A stretch of DNA of 64,000 bases from Paramecium primaurelia (lineage: Eukaryota; Ciliophora; Oligohymenophorea; Peniculida; Parameciidae), in the NCBI GenBank assembly GCA_905182975.1, contig CAJJDM010000032.1, positions 443,237-507,236 on the forward strand. Direction: 5' to 3'. Both the position numbers and the translations under genes were made by a program. Of the stretch, positions 1 through 12,100 are shown piece after piece. Under the pieces are notes generated by a model that searched no databases, had not been told where the DNA came from, and saw only the letters and a program-made list of their open reading frames with translations. How positions within the stretch are numbered: position 1 is the stretch's first letter; each line of letters begins with the position of its first letter.

Positions 1-1020
1 TTATAAACTGATTCAATAAGTTTTCATTTGTAATCCTTATTTTAAGAGTTAAATTTCTCCAAAATACAATATTCGATAAATCCTACTCAATTTTATCATG
101 AGATTTGTATATGATTTCCATATTCATTGTAGTGAAGAAGCATAACTAATTTTAGTTTGGTAGATAAGAAGATGCTCATGAATTTTTATTGTGTTTATTT
201 TAAACTTTAGGATCAGAATGTAAGAACTAATAAAATGAACAAAGTTTTTTTGATGATATTAAGAATTTTTTTGAAGATATATTTTTAGGAAATAATAGAG
301 ATTTAGAATAAAAAATAGAAAAAGAATGGAAATAAAAAAGGTAATTAGAAAATAATATTATAACAAACTTATTTGTTGGTTTATTTAGTAATAAAATTAT
401 TTGTAAGAATTGTTAATTTGAATAAATCCATTATGAAGAATTTAATGTTTTAGCATTAAGTTTAGAATATTATTTAGGTATATATACATTTTAAAAAGAA
501 AGTTGTCTTTTAAATGAACTAATCAAATTTTAATTTAAGCCATAAATAATTACAAATTACAAATGTCAAAAATGTTAATAAGATGAACACTAATTAATGT
601 AAATTAATATGATATTATTTAAGTTAAAAAATTGCTAAACTTCCAAAAATTTTAATTATTCAATTAAAGAGATTTAATTATCTGAATTCTGCATAAAGAA
701 TAAATACTAACATTATATTCCCTCTCGATAATCTATCTTTAATTGAATAATGTACTCCAAATATTAGATCATGTTCATATGATTTGTAAACAATAATTCA
801 TCATTCTGGTACTTGTAATAATGGACATTATTATGCGTATTAAAATTATATTATAATATTAATTAGAACATGCAAGTATATAGAAAATAACTCAATAAAA
901 TGGTTTAGATTTGATGATTCAATAGTTGAGGAGGCCTAATTAGAGAAAAGACAATACGATACATATGGTACTCCAACACCATATATGTTAATTTTTGAGT
1001 AAAAATAATATGCATAATGA
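1..1020 (+). CDS. Ubiquitin carboxyl-terminal hydrolase (USP family), 5'-truncated by window edge
   Basis: Cysteine protease that removes ubiquitin from proteins. Open in frame 1 from the first base, so the start and the catalytic Cys box lie upstream of the window. Visible USP landmarks, in order: GRQEDAHEFL; a zinc-finger pair (CKNC, later CQKC) beside the EEFNVLALSLEY stretch; LPKILIIQLKRF; and the His box HHSGTCNNGHYYAY followed by KWFRFDD. Two tiny introns restore frame, at 107-132 and 599-623. The C-terminus follows the His box closely, so there is no long tail. Spacing around GRQEDAHEFL resembles the USP36/USP42 group; that subgroup call is inference. It converges on the next gene with only 15 bp between the stops. 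Confidence 0.9.
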
Positions 1021-1035
1021 TCAATAATATTGTAT

Positions 1036-2526
1036 TCATTTTAATGGATAAAACACTAATTCTTTTAGATGAACCTTAATTCTACCAGCTTCATCTTCAA
1101 TATACTAATGTAATTGCTCAATTCTAGATGCAAAATGTTCTTATTAGTAAATTATTTTCTATTCAAATCCATTACTTTCATTATGATTTGAAGATTAAGC
1201 GAAATTATGTTTGATAGCATATTTAATAAAATCATTAGCTTAACAATATAATAAATCTTTTTCAGAAAATACTTATTCTTTAAATGTTTTCAATGACATT
1301 AATTTAATATTATTTTAAGCTACTATTTTATGAATTTGTAATTATAATTGTTATAATTTTTATTCTGAACCTGGGTCTTCTTTTAATAATTAAGATACTT
1401 TCTCCCAAGCATCTTCAAATTAAGAGGAAATAGATTCAAATAATTCAAATTAATCGCTTAATTATTGAAGTTTCATTTAAGTGCTAATATTAATCCAGCA
1501 ATGCTTACTGTTCAATTAATTTAATCATTTATTATCCTGGACTAAATATTATTGTTTCATCCGGAAATCCATAGTCAGCATGATCTCTGACATCTTTTTT
1601 ATCCTCATCAACTGTACTTTCCTAAATACAATAATTTCTTACCAACCATGCCCAAAATATTTCTTAATGTCTATGCATTGAAGTTTCAAATTCTAAAAAT
1701 TAGATTATCTCCTTTAAATTTGCTGTAATTTCATTTAATTAATCTGGATCCGACAGACTAAGCAATTGATCCACTGTAAAATCCTTTAAATTCATTTATT
1801 ATACTATTTTATCAATCTGTTTTTATCTTATATTCATTATACCTGGTTTTATTGGGCTTCTTTTCTTTTTAATAGACAAGAAAGTTATTTGAATTAATGT
1901 CTAATTATTCTATTTAGATTTTCAAAATCCTTCACTTAACTACCTTCACTTATAAACTTAAGTGCTGGAATCTCACCTTCTTATTCTTTAGTCTTATTTA
2001 TTAACTTTATTTTTAAATTAGCCACTTTCTTTTCAATTAACTTTTTGTATTTCTCAAAAATATCTGATTCAGCCAATATTTATCCAACAACTAAGAGTAA
2101 ATCTCGACTTGATGAGTAATCCATTCCTGGCTTTCCATTTTTATAGATAATAAAAGGTGAATTTCTTAATGCAAGTAAGATAATCTCCAATCCATCAGGA
2201 TCTGCATGTGTATTAGTAATCTCATTTAATTTATATTCAAAATCAAATAAATCTAATATAAGTAAATTATGCATTATGCTTGAAATTGGTTTGATCTATT
2301 AATAATAAGATTAATATTATATTACTGCTTCTGATAGATTATGTTTTGCTTATCTAAATACATTTGGATCGATATTATTGATACCAAATGCTTATAAAAT
2401 GTTACATATAGCTTAAACTGTTTCTTTTACAGTTTGCATATTGTTTCTAAAATTTGATTGAAATAATTAATAATTATTATATTTAGTATTAGATGGAACC
2501 TCCAAATTGTAAAACTTTCTTTTCAT
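1036..2526 (-). CDS. Hypothetical protein, helical
   Basis: Not recognised. Starts MKRKFYNLEVPSN at 2524-2526 and ends ...ELVFYPLK then TGA, about 480 residues after removing introns at 1817-1842 (26 nt, ends CAG) and 1484-1508 (25 nt). Composition is Gln/Leu/Glu/Lys-rich and mostly helical, with probable coiled coil in the last 150 residues (QLSDQFELFESISSQFEDAW). No signal peptide or membrane segment is visible. The start is chosen because no upstream in-frame ATG exists before the neighbour's start 21 bp away. That gap must hold both divergent promoters. Confidence 0.75.
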
Positions 2527-2547
2527 TTAGCAATTACAAAATCTGCA

Positions 2548-4026
2548 ATGGAAGGATTTGATAATCTCTTGTTGACTTAAACCTAATTTGTAACTTAAAA
2601 GAAAAAGGTGTTTATGGAAGACAATATAAAATATGGAAAAGAAATTGATCGAGATTATAATAAATTATAAGATATTCTTGATGTATAAGTATATGATTGA
2701 ATAGAAAGAATTTATAAGGAAAAATTGATAAAATTATAAAATCTTAAGAAGATGACTTTATGATTGCATATAGAGAATAAATGACAGAAGTATAAAAAGA
2801 ATTGAAGAACATGAAAAGAAAAATTGATGAAGAGGCTTTGAGATAAAAGGCAGATGAGAAAAAGAGAATTCTAGAAGAAGAAAGAGATTATTTTAAATAA
2901 GAAGCATTAAGATTAGACAAATTATGTTAAGAATAATTGAGAACTATAGAAGAACTAAAATTTAAATTAAAAATTACATTAGAAGAAAAATAATATTATG
3001 AAGGTTTTGTTATTGGTATTAGCTATTATAATATTAAATATTTAATTAGATTCTAAAAAAGAGAATAAAGCTTTAAAATATGAATTATTATATTTATATA
3101 AACAAAAGAGTGAAGAATAAAAAGCAGTTACAAGATTAGGTTCAAATGGAAATGTTGGTTAAAGAAATAAAGTTAAAAAGATGTTAGATTTAAGACCTAT
3201 GACTTAAGATGGTACTCATGTGAGTTCAACAAAAGATGAAATTGGTGAAAGATCAAAACGAGGTTTTTCATCAATCAAATAAACCTAGAAAACATAATTG
3301 TCAAATAAATTTTAAGATTAAGGTTCTTCATTAAATGATTTTTATAAAAGAGAATTATCTTCTTAATAATAAAGTAGATAAAATCCAGATATGGAATAAG
3401 TAAAAATTGTATTAGATTAGATTGAAGAAATTTCTAAAAGAGATATTATTTCAGATTTAAAGTAACAATTATAAAAAGAAAAATAATTGAATTAATAATT
3501 GAAAGTAGAATTATCATAATAAAATTGTTAAAGAGGAGAACTTGAATAAATTTTATTAGAATGTGTTGTTGAAACAAAAAAAGAAATTCATTCTCGTTAA
3601 TGTTTGCAAAAATAGATTTTAAATCATAGATATCTGGATCTAAATCATCGTGAAGGAGATATAAATTATTAATAATTCACACATACAGATAAAATGTATT
3701 TACACAATTTAAATATTAGAACATTATTAAAAAAATATATAGAAAGTGAAGAATTCTTAGATTAATTATATTAAATCACTTTTAATAGTTAATTTTAAAT
3801 CTCTTCATCACTTAAATTAAATGAAAAATGGAAGATAGATGCAGATGAAGCAACTAAAAAATTCAATAATTTTAAAACTTTTAAATTTAAACATATTACC
3901 AGTTAACGTAATCTATTTATTTTTATAATAGCTATTATAAAAACATCACTTGTTAAGAAAAATGAAAGAGAAATAAATTTAAAATCAAATAATTTTACAG
4001 ATAAAAATAACATAATTAAAAATTGA
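2548..4026 (+). CDS. Coiled-coil protein, 3' end unresolved
   Basis: Starts MEGFDNLLLTQTQF. Introns at 2683-2704 (22 nt) and 3016-3049 (34 nt) restore frame. Residues about 60-170 form a strong Lys/Glu coiled coil (KRKIDEEALRQKADEKKR...). A polar linker follows, then a second helical block with the segment KWKIDADEATKKF. The first TGA in that frame is 4024-4026. However, other frames between about 3860 and 4414 also look protein-like and end with DVSVQTDRF before a TGA at 4412-4414. The true gene may therefore run to 4414 through an intron or sequence error I could not place. Function unknown; cytoskeletal or basal-body coiled-coil proteins are a reasonable guess only. Confidence 0.6.
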
Positions 4027-4361
4027 AAAATTAGATTCTGTATTATATTATTAATAAAAAAAAATCAATTAAAATTGGGTCACTAAATTGTAATTAGTAA
4101 CATTATTATAAATAACCTCCAAATTTAAAAATTTATTACAATTTTATAAATATTTTTACTATTATTTTAATTCTTTATTCATTTAAAGAAATAAATCATA
4201 TAATCTAGTGTGTTTAATAAATTACTGGAGTTATTAAAACAATAACATAATTATTAGCATTATTATTAAATACCAGATTCATTAATAAATATCATAATTA
4301 ATGTTTAATACAAATTATTAAGTATTCAAATAGTAGATTTTTAAGATTGATTAAATGAAGG

Positions 4362-7300
4362 ATGTTTCTGTTTAAACAGATAGATTTGTAAAATATTTAT
4401 TCCTATTATTTTGATTCATCATATCTTTAACTTTATATATATCAATTATTTCTTATTAATTATTTCAGTTTAAACTCTCATCTTAATAGAACTGTAATTC
4501 TTCTTAAATTTTAAGATAATAAATAAATAATAATAACAATAGACTTTTATTATACGATGCAATTAAAATGTGCAGAATATCTAAAAGAAGCTGTATTTAT
4601 TTATTCAAATATAGGTTAACACAAATATAGAATAAATTCGATATTCATTTATGTCGAAAGCATGTAAATAGATTGCATAATTACTACCTTTTCAATCAAT
4701 GTGGCATCTATTGCTTAAATAAGAAAATCTCTTTTTTTATATGTTGATGCTCTAATCAATGTTTGGTTAAAATATCAAAATGCTCTTAGAACTAATAATT
4801 GAGAGATTTGCACCAATTACATAATTTTAGATTTAATTCTTAAATGCTTGTACATTAGTGTTTTCATAAGATACTTATATGTTGTCAGATATAATCAAAA
4901 GTCATCTTCCAAACATATATAAAGAATGTATAACTTAACTACAGTTTTTTATCAAACAAATTCCTAAAAATGATTCTAAAGAAGGTTAGTCAGTTGCAGA
5001 ATAAATAGCTTAGGCTTACAAAACTATTTTGGGAAATATTCATGATTAATAAGTTACTATCGAACTCTATACAAGTCTACAGCAAATTGTTCACAAATGG
5101 CCTTTGATACACGATATAAATCCATTAATTTTTCATGAGGTTGAAGAAATTATTGCAATGAGAACTCCTAGAAATGTAGAGATCTAATTCTATGAAGAAC
5201 CAACTGAATGTGATAGCCCATCTAAATCAAATTCAATTAGAAAAGAAAATTAGATAGTAGTTGAGTTATAAAGATGGCTAAGTAAAATGAATTATCCTAT
5301 TCCAATAATATCCAAAAGAATAGCCAACAGTGTTATTAATTCTTAAAATATGTTTAAATTAAAAGAAAACATTGAGATTATGCTCTCATTTATATATTGT
5401 CCCTTAAAATATGAACCTGCAAATTGTGTATAATATTAGACTATCATAGTGGATGAAAATTGATTTTAATTAAAAAATCAGTTTAAAAGATATTCCAAAT
5501 CTAAAAGATTGTTATTCCTTACAAGCCCCTGCTCATATTTATCATATCAGATCAATTAGATCATTATAGAGTTTAACAGATGAGGAGAATCACTAAATTA
5601 TTGCAAAAGTAAACCCAGCATATTTATAAATTGCTTGTATTTTTATTTTATTAATTTTAGTTTCCTATTTGGCTGAATGTATCAATGAAGATCACTTAAA
5701 GAATTGTAATTTTAATCATTTAACTCAACTACTTATATTTTATTTAGAAAAAGAATAAGATATTTCAATATACTTCTGTCTACATTATAATATTCCTTAT
5801 GCATTTTTACATTACATAAATTATGAATAATCATCTACATTTCTCATCAATCTCTTTTTATAAATAAATATTCTTGGTAATTATGTAACAGAACATTAAA
5901 AAAAATTGTACGATTAAGTATGGACATATTTTAATGCTGCTAAATTGTTTGAGGATATTATAAATTTATTATTTAATCCTAAAAATAAATAGGATTTATT
6001 AATTAAATGTACATCAAATTTTAGAAATAATAATATGATTGAAGTATTCACATTACATCCAGATTTTTAATTAAAAGAAAAAGTGTATTAGTAAAATGAA
6101 AATAATTTTAATTTTACAGTTGAAGAAAAGATTCATTTAAAATGTGATATAGATTAAATTAAAAAATTTGTTTAAAAGAAAACAATAAAATAATTGTCAT
6201 TTTTTAATAAAGTTTCAAATAAGATTTTACCCTCATTTAATGAAAAACCAGCTTCGATGATGGATGTCATTAGAGTAGCAATTTAGAATGCAGAAATCAT
6301 AAATGAACCACATAAAAAAAGATAATAAAGAAATACAAGAGAAAGGCTTATTGTTTTAAGAAGTGCATCAGTAATGTTTGATTTAGATGAATAAGATTCT
6401 TAAAAAGATCCATTTGTTCCTTATAGCTATAATCCTAATCCTTTAGAATTAAGAGTTGAAACTAAAGAGAGTAATACGAAATATGATTAAAAATCTGTTT
6501 CATTTAATAGAGATAGTCAAAAATAAAATAATAAGAAACACTCAAGAAATTTGTCATTTTAATTGTATCCTTTGTCTTTGAAAGATGTCACACTTGGAAA
6601 ATGGGATCATGAATAAAAATAAGATCAATTTCAAATAGAGAAGTATTTAATATATAATATAATTTAATAGTTTAATAAAAGATGAACCATTTTGTTATAA
6701 TCTACTATAATTTTTATCAATTATTATATAGCAATTAATATTAGGAGATCATAAATTGATTTCAAAAACTCATTTTATGAATAATAGATAATAGTTGTTA
6801 GGAATCATATTGCTTGATGAAAATAGTAAAGTCTTTGATAATCTAATGAAAGTAATATTAATTATTAACATCAGATATACTTATTTAAAATTAAATTAAC
6901 ACCATATGTAAAAGAAAATAGCGCTGTCTTATGTGGTTAGTTAGTAAATTTAATTATAAAGAAAAAGCCTGAATACATGAATTTTTAGGACAACGCATAA
7001 ACTTATATTGATTATTTATGTAAAGTTATTATCAACTCTATATAATGGAAGACTTCAACAACTTAAGTTATTGAATTGGATATAAGTAAAACTCTATTAT
7101 GTGAGACACTATATTTATTGATTGAATATGGTATAAGCAGAGGATAGATCTAATTACTAAATAGGATAACTGCTACAACTTGGAGTTGCTTAATTGAAAT
7201 ATGTAAATAATGTTTCCCTATTCGACCTAATCAAACATTTTAAGGGATATTTATTAAATTACTGAAATTAAATTTGGAATTTGGATCAGAATTTAATATT

Positions 7301-7660
7301 CACACAATATTTATGAAGTTGAATTTATTAAGTGTAATTAAATAATTGGCAGAATTAACATAATAAAATTCAGTGTAAAATAAGAAATTTAATTATTTAA
7401 ATGAATTTATAAAGTAAATTTGCAATTTAATATCTAATCTAATTGGTAAATAATCAACTAAAGAATGTTTTAAAGTTATTTAAAATCTTGATTCATGGAA
7501 TTAACTTAAATAGTAATATAAAATTACTAATCATAATCATGCAAATAGTTTTTATAGTGTAGATTCGAGAATAATTAATAATTCAACTCCAGCAACAAGT
7601 TAAAGCTTTACAAAAATCAGAATTCGAAAATCTGCTCATTCATAAGCATCAAAAGAATGA
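4362..7660 (+). CDS. Large helical-repeat protein; second half SAPS/PP6-regulatory-subunit-like
   Basis: Start taken as MFLFKQIDLQNIYSYY, which reads into MQLKCAEYLKEA. Introns that restore frame: GTATTTATTTATTCAAATAT-AG (22 nt), GTATAATATT...ATAG (22 nt near 5430), one of 24 nt near 5640, one of 28 nt near 6640 and one of 23 nt near 6850. About 1040 residues, mostly amphipathic helices. The segment NPAYLQIAFSYLAECI, then LEKEQDISIYF, then LHYINYEQSSTFLINLFL, recalls the SAPS pattern (NP...FS; EFLK; LLKHI..SAIMDLLL) of PP6/SIT4 regulatory subunits. The C-terminus is basic and Ser-rich. The first half resembles importin/HEAT proteins only in general. Two adjacent genes cannot be excluded: an unspliced TGA and an ATG lie near 5450. 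Confidence 0.5.
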
Positions 7661-7704
7661 TTCATAGATATATATATATATATAAAACCTTATAATTATT
7701 AATT

Positions 7705-8576
7705 TCATTCATTTTATTTTAATAAATTCTTAATTTACTCTTTGAGTTGTTTTAAAGTAAGTGTTTCATCTATAAAGAAGTATTTGTGATTCTTTTGCTA
7801 TTCTAATTATATTTATTTAGAAGGACTTAATGCTCTCTTTTAAATAGAACTACGTTTTGACTTTATTTTCTCAATTGTTCCCTTTTGAGAGCGTTTCTTA
7901 TCAACATCTAGATTTTTAATTCTAAGATTATTTTTTTATTCATCAATTTCATTTTCTTATTTAATATTCTCATCTTTTTAATTAATTTAGTTAATATTGG
8001 CATCGACATGATGTTCTTCAATTTATTAATTAATTAAAGATTTTTGACTTTTGAATTAAGGCTATTGTGAATTACTTTCTTTTTCTGAAAATTCTTAATT
8101 AGAGATTAAAGGTTCTTGTTTTTACTCCTCAGAATATTTATTATGTATATTATTTTCTTGGATAAATTTAATTTTATATATACTTTTTTCTTTAATTATT
8201 TCTGCTAATTATATTTCATTAGAACTTGCATTTCTTTCATTTTTTTCTTCAATTATTAATTATTATCCTTGCTCATATTTTTCAACTGCAGTTTCATACA
8301 ATGATTCAAGATTAGATTCATCTTTGTGCTATTTTGCTTTTTCACCTCCATTTGTGAATTAAACTTTTTTACAAAATTTTTCTTGTTAATTGGCACTCAT
8401 ATTATTCCATTCTAACATTAATGATTCAAATAATCTAGCTTTGTTTTCATACAATTCTTCAGGACTATATTCATGAATTTTGTAATCCATAAAATATAAT
8501 AGTTGAGTAGACTTAACATTTGATATTCAATATTTACTAATCTTATTGATGCACTTTTTCCTGTATCACAGTTCAT
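7705..8576 (-). CDS. HMG-box-like protein with charged tail
   Basis: Starts MNCDTGKSASIRL. A 26-nt intron (8512-8537) joins this to STQLLYFMDYKIHEYSPEEL. Residues about 12-65, including LFESLMLEWNNMSANQQEKF, resemble an HMG box: a short first helix after a basic N-terminus, then the W-x2-MS-x3-QEKF third-helix motif. The remaining ~210 residues are Gln/Glu/Lys/Asn-rich and end KQIKNLLKQNE. A basic stretch (DKKRSQKGTIEKIKSKRSS) could be a nuclear signal. If the HMG reading is right it is a chromatin or DNA-bending protein; the match is by eye. It converges on the previous gene with 44 bp between stops. Confidence 0.6.
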
Positions 8577-9180
8577 GATAACAAAATAATAATAGTAAAA
8601 TGTTTTAAATTTAAATAATCAAATTTATTAATATATAATATTCATATTTAATATAATTGAATAGTTAAATCATATTATTAATTCTAATTGATTCCAAAAA
8701 CATTTATAATCATAAAATATCTCATTCATTTTGTTATGTAATTGCAATAAATATTGATATATCAAATATAATACTAATTTTAATGAAAATATTATAATTT
8801 AAATTTTATAACAAACTTAAAATAAAAATAAGTACTAATAATTTGAATTTATAAACACTAAATTTCAACATTTTTAATCAAACCATAACTAATTTTTAAA
8901 GACAAAATATATCTAAATTAATTTAACATCATAGATTACCAATCTTTATAATATAGTATCTTATTTAAGAAGAGATCATCATTTTTCTTAATTTGTTGAT
9001 TAGATTTAGTATTAAAATATCAATACCAATACAATAAAATATTTAAGTAAAAAATCTTAAGAATATTTTAGATTGAATTAAAGTATTATTTTTGTATTGT
9101 CTATTTTAAGAATATTCATTAAAGTAATGAGGAATTGAATATGAATTTTTTTAAGAAATTCAATAAAAATAAATTAGAAA
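8577..9180. other. Intergenic spacer between divergent genes
   Basis: About 600 bp of very A+T-rich sequence with no frame of protein-like composition and no RNA gene I recognise. It must contain the promoters of the HMG-like gene (leftward) and the cyclase gene (rightward). No motif stands out. Confidence 0.6.
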
Positions 9181-12100
9181 ATGGAAAAATAAAAAAGTCT
9201 AATTGATGTATAAAAATAATAATATTGTTAGCTTACTTTTGAACATGGATAGAGTTACGAAGAAAAAGTAAGAGGGAATTAATGGTTATTTGAGTATATG
9301 ACTGAATGCTTAAAGGAGGTATAGAATTTGAATGATTGATTAGAAAATTCTGGAGTTATTAAACACTATGTTTGGAGACTATGTTAATGATCTGTTTCTT
9401 ATTGCTAGTTTTATTTTGATTTTAGTAGGAATAGCTTATGATGACAATACAGAAGATGTCATACCATCGTAATTATTGAACAATTTACAAATAGACTCAT
9501 TTTGTTTATAGTTTACTTATTACCCTTTCTAATTGAAGCTGGAATTAGAGCAATATAATTATTAATAGAGTAAAAGTAAAGTTGGCAATCTATTTTGTAA
9601 TAAACACGGATTGTCTATACTAGACTAAAAGGATTTAAACGTGAAGACTTAGTCTATAATGATACATAAAATTTCATCAAATAGGCACGATCATCTTCAA
9701 TTAGAAGTATTTAATACCTTGATTCATAATCCAATGTGCCTGATATTCTACCTGCTTCAAATGTTGAGGATGTAAATTATAGCAATTTGAAAAGAGGAGA
9801 CTTTATTCTTCTTAGCCGTAATTAATAGTGTCCAGGTGATTTAGTTATATTAGATATGAGCAATAGATATGGATACTTTTATTCGAAAAGTTATTACAAA
9901 TAGGCTTTTCTTTAACGTAAGGAACCTATGAAGACAACAAAAGTTGAAATGAATGCACCTAACAAAGGAGATTTAAATTATTTGAGGAAGATTTTAAAAG
10001 GTAAAATAAGCTTTAATAATAATTACAATTTTGAATAATTTGAAGGTCATATTAAATTATCTAAAGATCCAAAAGGAGAACCTATATTACCAGAAAATAT
10101 TCTTTTTTTTGGATAAGCATTATAATTTAGTGAATGGGTATTTGGAATATTAATCAATGTTGGTGGACAATCATTATATTGTAGAAAAGTTTAATCTGTT
10201 AAAAAACAATAGAAAAATAAAAATAGATATAAAAATCTTAGCATATTATAATTATTCTTATATATTATTATGCCTATAATTGCATCATTGATTTAATATT
10301 ATGGATACTAATCTAATTAATCATTTAACCATATATTATTACATTGTTATTAACAATTTTTGGCTATTTTACCATCATATTTGAATTTATTTCTACATTT
10401 ATTTGATATAGTTCTTATCATCAATGAAAATAGATCATAATTATAATCAAAAGACTGTAAAGAATTGATATTGGATTCAAAAATAATTAGTAAATAATAG
10501 AATATAAATTATCCTATCAATATGACAGAAATTATGGATACTACTCATGTATTTCTAAATATTCAGATATTATCTGATGCAAAAATTGAAGCTTTATGTC
10601 ATGGAGATACTATTTATTAGATTGATTAAACTTTGATTCCAGATTTAGTTTTATCATAATCATTTAAAAAAACTTAATTTTATTATAATTTAATTAAGTA
10701 AGTTAATGATTAAAACATTGAAATCTTACAAGAGAAGATTGAAACAATAACTCCAAATGTGCCTCCTTAAAAATTAAGTATAACTTCTCATTAATAATTT
10801 AATTTCAATATTATTAAAGATACTGGATAAAATAAGAGACCTTTTTTTAAATAAAACACTTAAACTCTTCATTCTCCTATACTTAATAATCCTAATAGTG
10901 CAAGACCCTCATTAGAAATCTTTCATAGTATGGATGGAGGATTAATTTAATCTACGTTAGCTGGGAATCTTCTGAATTAACAATAACATAGTTAAATTAG
11001 TTAAGAACCTGAAGAAGAATAAGTTAAATAAGTCTAAATTTATAGGGAAAATACACTTGTTGAATTAGGATTAAACTAACCTTTTTAATATTTTGAATTA
11101 TTTTCTGTTATATCATTGTGTCATCTAACTAGAAGTGAATTAATGAGTGGAGGAGAAGAAAACAGGTTATCTTCAAAAAATTCAAAATTAGGATTTACAG
11201 AAAGAGATAGAATAAGAAAACCTAAATTTAACATTGATTAATATTTTCTAGCTGAAGATGAAGCATTATTAAAATTAAGTAAACTTTTCAAAATTTCATA
11301 TAAAACTTATGGTTATAATAAATAAGAGTAACTTTGTTATGTATTAAAAATTAATGATTTAGAAATTCCTTACATAATTCACTATAGATTATATCATTAA
11401 GGATTTATAGATTATGATGAAACAAAAAATAATAAAATGTTTAAAATACCTTCTAGATTTATAGCTATGATGATTTAAGATAATAATTTTTAAATAAAAG
11501 AATCAAATTAATTAGTTTTATTATGTAGATTCTGTATTGTAACAATTTCTGATATTCCTGGATATGAGAAATTTGATTTAGTAAAGAAAACATAATTATA
11601 AAAATAAATCCAATATTTAATTAATAGAGGAGATATTATTGTATGTTTTTTAAAAATGTCAATAAAATAATAAGATTTATAAGAATCAAAGAGTTTGATA
11701 ATAAATGATTATGATAAAACTATTTAATTGATAGAATTATTATCTGAAAATTAGTATGATATTATTGGTCTTTTTGGGATAAGTTAAAATGATAATTAAG
11801 ATTTAATTAAAGAATCCTTTATTACTAATAGAGCAAGAGTAGTTATTTAATCAGAAAAACCATACGAATTAGTTTTACCATTTTGTATTAAAAATAGTGT
11901 TTTACATAATGAAACTATTACATATATATTCTAATCTTCTTCAAGAGATGATATTCTTTATTAAATTAGATAAATTATTAGTAGTCTAAGTTAAGAGGAT
12001 CCAAAGAAAAGTTCAAATTAATTAAATCGTAGAAATGCATAAGTTTAAACTGATAAAATTAAAATTAATAATAATGCTTTAATTATAGATGGAAATGTAT

